Origin: Clostridia bacterium
Lineage (GTDB): Bacteria > Bacillota > Clostridia > Oscillospirales > Acutalibacteraceae
Direction of reading: 5' to 3'
DNA: 64,000 bases
NCBI GenBank assembly: GCA_017399535.1
Contig: JAFQBX010000005.1
Span: 62,001-126,000, forward strand
A program made the position numbers and the translations under genes. Under the pieces are notes generated by a model, which worked only from the letters and a program-made list of their open reading frames with translations, was not told the DNA's origin and made no database searches. Each line of letters opens with the position of its first letter. Position 1 is the stretch's first letter. This document shows positions 61,322 to 64,000 of the stretch, one piece after another.

Positions 61322-62386
61322 TCAGCAGCACTCCTCTAAAATTTGATTTATAGTCGTAATAAGCGTCCTCATCTGCTCCTCGGTGCCGATGGTGATTCGG
61401 ACAAAATCGCTGATTTTTGCCTTTTTAAAATGTCTGACGAGGATTCCGCGTGATTTAAGCTCTAAATAAAGCTTTTCTCCGCCGATTTTTTCACATTTGG
61501 CGAAAATGAAATTTGCCTTTGACGGCAGGACTGTGAAACCAAGCTTTTTAAGCTCATTTGCCGTCCATTCACGCGTATCTATAATCTTTTTACAATTATC
61601 CATATAATATCCGTTGTCGCAAAGGGCGGCAACCCCTGCCACCTCGGTCATGCGGTTTACGTTATACGGATTTGTCGAGTATTTGATAGTGTTGAGGTCG
61701 GCAATCAGCTTTTTATTCCCGATGCCGAAGCCAAGTCTTGCCCCTGCCATTGACCTCGATTTTGAAAAGGTTTGGGTGACAAGGAGATTGTCGTACTTAC
61801 CGATAAGGGCTACTGCACTTTCGCCGCCAAAATCAATGTATGCTTCGTCGATTATGACAACGTTGTCGGGATTTGCGGCAACGATTTTTTCGATTTCAGC
61901 AAGAGTGAGGCAAAGTCCCGTCGGCGCATTCGGATTGGCAATTACGACGGTACAGTTATTCGCCATATAGTTGTTTATGTCAATCGAAAAATCGTCTTTT
62001 AGCGGAATTTCGGCGTAAGGAATGCCATTCAGCTCGGCAAAAACGGGATAAAATCCATAGGTTATGTCGGGGAAAACAATCGGTCTTTCCTCGTCCGAAA
62101 AGGCCATAAAGGCGAAATTCAGCACCTCGTCCGAGCCATTGGTCACGATAACCTCGTCGGGTGACACCGAATACAGCTCGGCAATCTTTTTTCTCAGCCG
62201 TAAATTTTCGGGGTCGGAATACAGCTGCAAGCGGCTACTTTCCTCATCGACCGCAGTCGTCACCGACTGAGACGGTGGAAAAGGCGATTCGTTGGTATTG
62301 AGCTTTATATACTGCATATCCTTTGGCTGCTCACCCGGCGTATAGGGGGTGAGTGCCGAATACTTTTTACTAAAAAATTTACTCAT
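61322..62386 (-). CDS. hisC: Histidinol-phosphate aminotransferase
   Basis: 354 residues, PLP fold type I. LNTNESPFPPS near 29 (HisC opening), the PLP lysine in TQTFSKSRSMAGARLG near 205, VTNGSDEVL and VIIDEAYIDFG with the ring Asp. It transaminates imidazole-acetol phosphate to histidinol phosphate. Spaced two bases from hisD and directly abutting hisB. Confidence 0.96.
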   Translation of the reverse strand: MSKFFSKKYSALTPYTPGEQPKDMQYIKLNTNESPFPPSQSVTTAVDEESSRLQLYSDPENLRLRKKIAELYSVSPDEVIVTNGSDEVLNFAFMAFSDEERPIVFPDITYGFYPVFAELNGIPYAEIPLKDDFSIDINNYMANNCTVVIANPNAPTGLCLTLAEIEKIVAANPDNVVIIDEAYIDFGGESAVALIGKYDNLLVTQTFSKSRSMAGARLGFGIGNKKLIADLNTIKYSTNPYNVNRMTEVAGVAALCDNGYYMDNCKKIIDTREWTANELKKLGFTVLPSKANFIFAKCEKIGGEKLYLELKSRGILVRHFKKAKISDFVRITIGTEEQMRTLITTINQILEECC

Positions 62387-62388
62387 TT

Positions 62389-63666
62389 TCAGTCCTCAAA
62401 ACGTATTGTTGCGCTCTTTGCATGGGCGGAAAGTCCCTCTTTTTCGGCGAAATATGCCACCTTATCGGCAACACCCGAGAGCGCATCCTTTGAATAATAA
62501 ATAAACTGTGTTTTCTTTACAAAATCGTCAACAGACAGGGGTGACGAGAAACGTGCTGTGCCGCTTGTCGGCAGGGTGTGATTCGGTCCTGCGAAATAGT
62601 CACCGAGCGCTTCGGGACAGTATTTGCCCATGAATACCGAACCTGCGTGCTTTATCTTATCGAGATAGTCGAAGGGATTATCGACGCAAAGCTCGAGATG
62701 CTCGGGTGCAATTTCGTTAGCAATATCAATCGCGAGTGAAAGATTATCCTTTGCGACGATAATTTTGCCGTTATTGTCAATCGACGCTCTGGCGATTTCC
62801 TTGCGCGGTAAAAGCGGAATCTGACGCTCTAATTCATCGCTAACCTTTTTTGCCAATTCCTCGCTGTCGGTGACCAAAACGGCACTCGCCATTTTATCAT
62901 GCTCCGCCTGAGAAAGCAAATCGGCGGCAACGAATTTCGGGTTGCTTGTCGAGTCGGCTACGACCAGAATTTCGCTCGGTCCTGCAATCATATCAATCGA
63001 AACCTTGCCGAATACCTGCTTTTTTGCCTCGGCAACGTATGCGTTACCCGGTCCTACGATTTTATCAACCTTTGGCACACTTTCGGTACCATAAGCAAGG
63101 GCTGCTACCGCTTGGGCTCCGCCAACCTTAAAAATGCGGTCAACTCCCGCAATCTTTGCCGCCGCCAAAATAACGGGATTTACCTTTCCGTCACTGCTCG
63201 GCGGTGTGACCATAACAATTTCGTTACAGCCGGCAATTTTGGCAGGGATGCTGTCCATCAAAACGGTGGACGGATATGCCGCTGTGCCGCCGGGAACGTA
63301 TAGACCGACCTTTTCAATCGGGATAATCTTTTGTCCGGTTACGACGCCGTCCTTCTCGTTGAGGATAAAGCTGTTTCTGACCTGCTTTTCGTGAAAAGCA
63401 CGGATGTTTGACGCCGCTTCGCGAATAATTTCGATAAATTCGGGCGAAACCGAGGCAATCGCCTCGTCAATTTCGTCGGCGGTGACCTCGAGAGCGGTCA
63501 AATCGGCTCGGTCAAATCTTTTCGAATATTCGAAAAGTGCCTTGTCTCCATTGGTTATTACGTTTTGGATTATTTCGGTTACGACGTCGGCAACTCCTGC
63601 GTCGATATTATCACGGGCAAAAATTTGCGTATTTGAAACCTCGCCGTAATTGTAAATCTTAATCAT
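62389..63666 (-). CDS. hisD: Histidinol dehydrogenase
   Basis: 425 residues. Rossmann-related NAD-dependent enzyme: KVGGAQAVAALAYGT near 173, GPGNAYVAEAKKQVFG near 197, the zinc/base region DLLSQAEHD near 245 and the C-terminal LPTSGTARFSSPLSV near 375. It catalyses the last two steps, histidinol to histidine. Its ATG lies inside the end of hisG (eight-base overlap). hisC follows two bases after its stop. Confidence 0.97.
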   Translation of the reverse strand: MIKIYNYGEVSNTQIFARDNIDAGVADVVTEIIQNVITNGDKALFEYSKRFDRADLTALEVTADEIDEAIASVSPEFIEIIREAASNIRAFHEKQVRNSFILNEKDGVVTGQKIIPIEKVGLYVPGGTAAYPSTVLMDSIPAKIAGCNEIVMVTPPSSDGKVNPVILAAAKIAGVDRIFKVGGAQAVAALAYGTESVPKVDKIVGPGNAYVAEAKKQVFGKVSIDMIAGPSEILVVADSTSNPKFVAADLLSQAEHDKMASAVLVTDSEELAKKVSDELERQIPLLPRKEIARASIDNNGKIIVAKDNLSLAIDIANEIAPEHLELCVDNPFDYLDKIKHAGSVFMGKYCPEALGDYFAGPNHTLPTSGTARFSSPLSVDDFVKKTQFIYYSKDALSGVADKVAYFAEKEGLSAHAKSATIRFED

Positions 63667-64000
63667 TTGCTTTCACCTGTTCTCTTATCGACTGAACGAT
63701 TTTTTCAATTTGGGTTCCTTTAAACTTGAAGCTGGATTTATTGGCTATAAGACGAGCGCTGATGGGAACAATGGTACTCTTTACCGACAGATTGTTTTCT
63801 TTAAGCGTTGTTCCCGTTTCGACAATGTCAACGATAACGTCCGACAGCTTTAAAATCGGGGCAATTTCGATTGAGCCGTTGAGCTTGATTATATCAATTT
63901 CGCGTCCAATCGAGGCATAGTAATCGGCAGCAATATTGGTGAATTTGGTGGCAACCTTTAACCTTCTGTTTCCGTCGTCGTAAAAGTCGTCGGGTGCCGC
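63659..64000 (-). CDS. hisG: ATP phosphoribosyltransferase catalytic subunit, partial (short form)
   Basis: 114 C-terminal codons, reaching the window edge. The segment IIKLNGSIEIAPILKLSDVI and VDIVETGTTLKENNL match the PRPP-binding half of HisG. The protein ends about 20 residues after PISARLIANKSS, as in the short HisG form that works with the HisZ regulatory subunit. A hisZ gene should therefore exist outside the window. HisG is the first, feedback-controlled step. It heads the operon in this window. Confidence 0.92.
   Translation of the reverse strand, partial: AAPDDFYDDGNRRLKVATKFTNIAADYYASIGREIDIIKLNGSIEIAPILKLSDVIVDIVETGTTLKENNLSVKSTIVPISARLIANKSSFKFKGTQIEKIVQSIREQVKAND

Noticed and set aside
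1..64000. tRNA, rRNA and CRISPR genes
   Set aside because: Looked for by eye in all gaps; no cloverleaf, CCA-ended tRNA, rRNA core or spaced direct repeat was found.

Overview
The window looks like chromosomal DNA of an anaerobic, endospore-forming Firmicute of the class Clostridia, most likely an oscillospiral or ruminococcal gut-type lineage. Supporting signs are spoVT, a reverse rubrerythrin next to a PerR-type regulator, a dockerin-tagged secreted protein, a T-box ahead of alaS, a CD1247-like protein and many strong rho-independent terminators. The lineage is inferred from gene content, not from a marker phylogeny. Most of the window is vertically inherited housekeeping DNA. Accessory material is concentrated at about 6.25-7.8 kb, 16.6-18.7 kb, 29.6-29.9 kb and 32.2-32.9 kb.

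Layout. 0-5 kb: the tail of an upstream gene, an ABC exporter with an unusual N-terminus, an MFS permease and a BspA-like leucine-rich repeat protein. 5-8.4 kb: an acyltransferase on the minus strand, then an AT-rich accessory patch holding a broken spoVT copy, a strongly predicted structured RNA with its own promoter and attenuator-like terminator, two unknown small genes, and the intact spoVT, whose ribosome binding site lies inside a hairpin. 8.6-13.6 kb: two secreted proteins facing each other, a DUF4832-type lipoprotein and a 1122-residue SGNH esterase. 13.8-18.7 kb: a DnaQ-like exonuclease and typA on the minus strand, then a decaying phage MuF-type fragment wedged between the typA and hemolysin III promoters. 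18.7-22.2 kb: hemolysin III, MscL with a zinc ribbon, a membrane protein and a ClC exchanger with an RCK_C tail. 22.2-28.7 kb, minus strand: dut, a DUF1846 gene, a CPA2 antiporter and the proBAC operon.

28.8-34.9 kb: an amidohydrolase, a 278-bp inverted-repeat element, a 1-phosphofructokinase-type kinase, an AraC regulator, a rubrerythrin remnant, a perR-rubrerythrin operon with a Fur/PerR-type box, and an HGSNAT-like membrane protein. 35-38.7 kb, plus strand: rpsU, then yqeG, an endonuclease IV-like gene, an XRE regulator and aroQ in one tightly overlapping operon, then efp with a long leader and an Asp/Cys-rich CD1247-like gene. 38.7-46.4 kb, minus strand: a T-box-led transcription unit, alaS-hit-apt-comEC-holA-RNase M5-like. 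46.5-57.9 kb: a penicillin-binding protein, phosphoglucomutase, a glycerophosphodiesterase lipoprotein, a PiT phosphate transporter with its DUF47 partner, a transglutaminase-dockerin protein, an SDR and a SulP transporter without a STAS domain. 58-64 kb, minus strand: the histidine operon hisGDCBHAF-IE, with hisG cut by the window edge.

No CRISPR array, rRNA, tRNA, intact insertion sequence or complete defence system was seen. The best candidates for something undescribed are two non-coding elements with nested helices (6607-6800 and 29625-29902) and the hairpin over the spoVT ribosome binding site (7741-7793). All were read by eye and need folding and homology searches.
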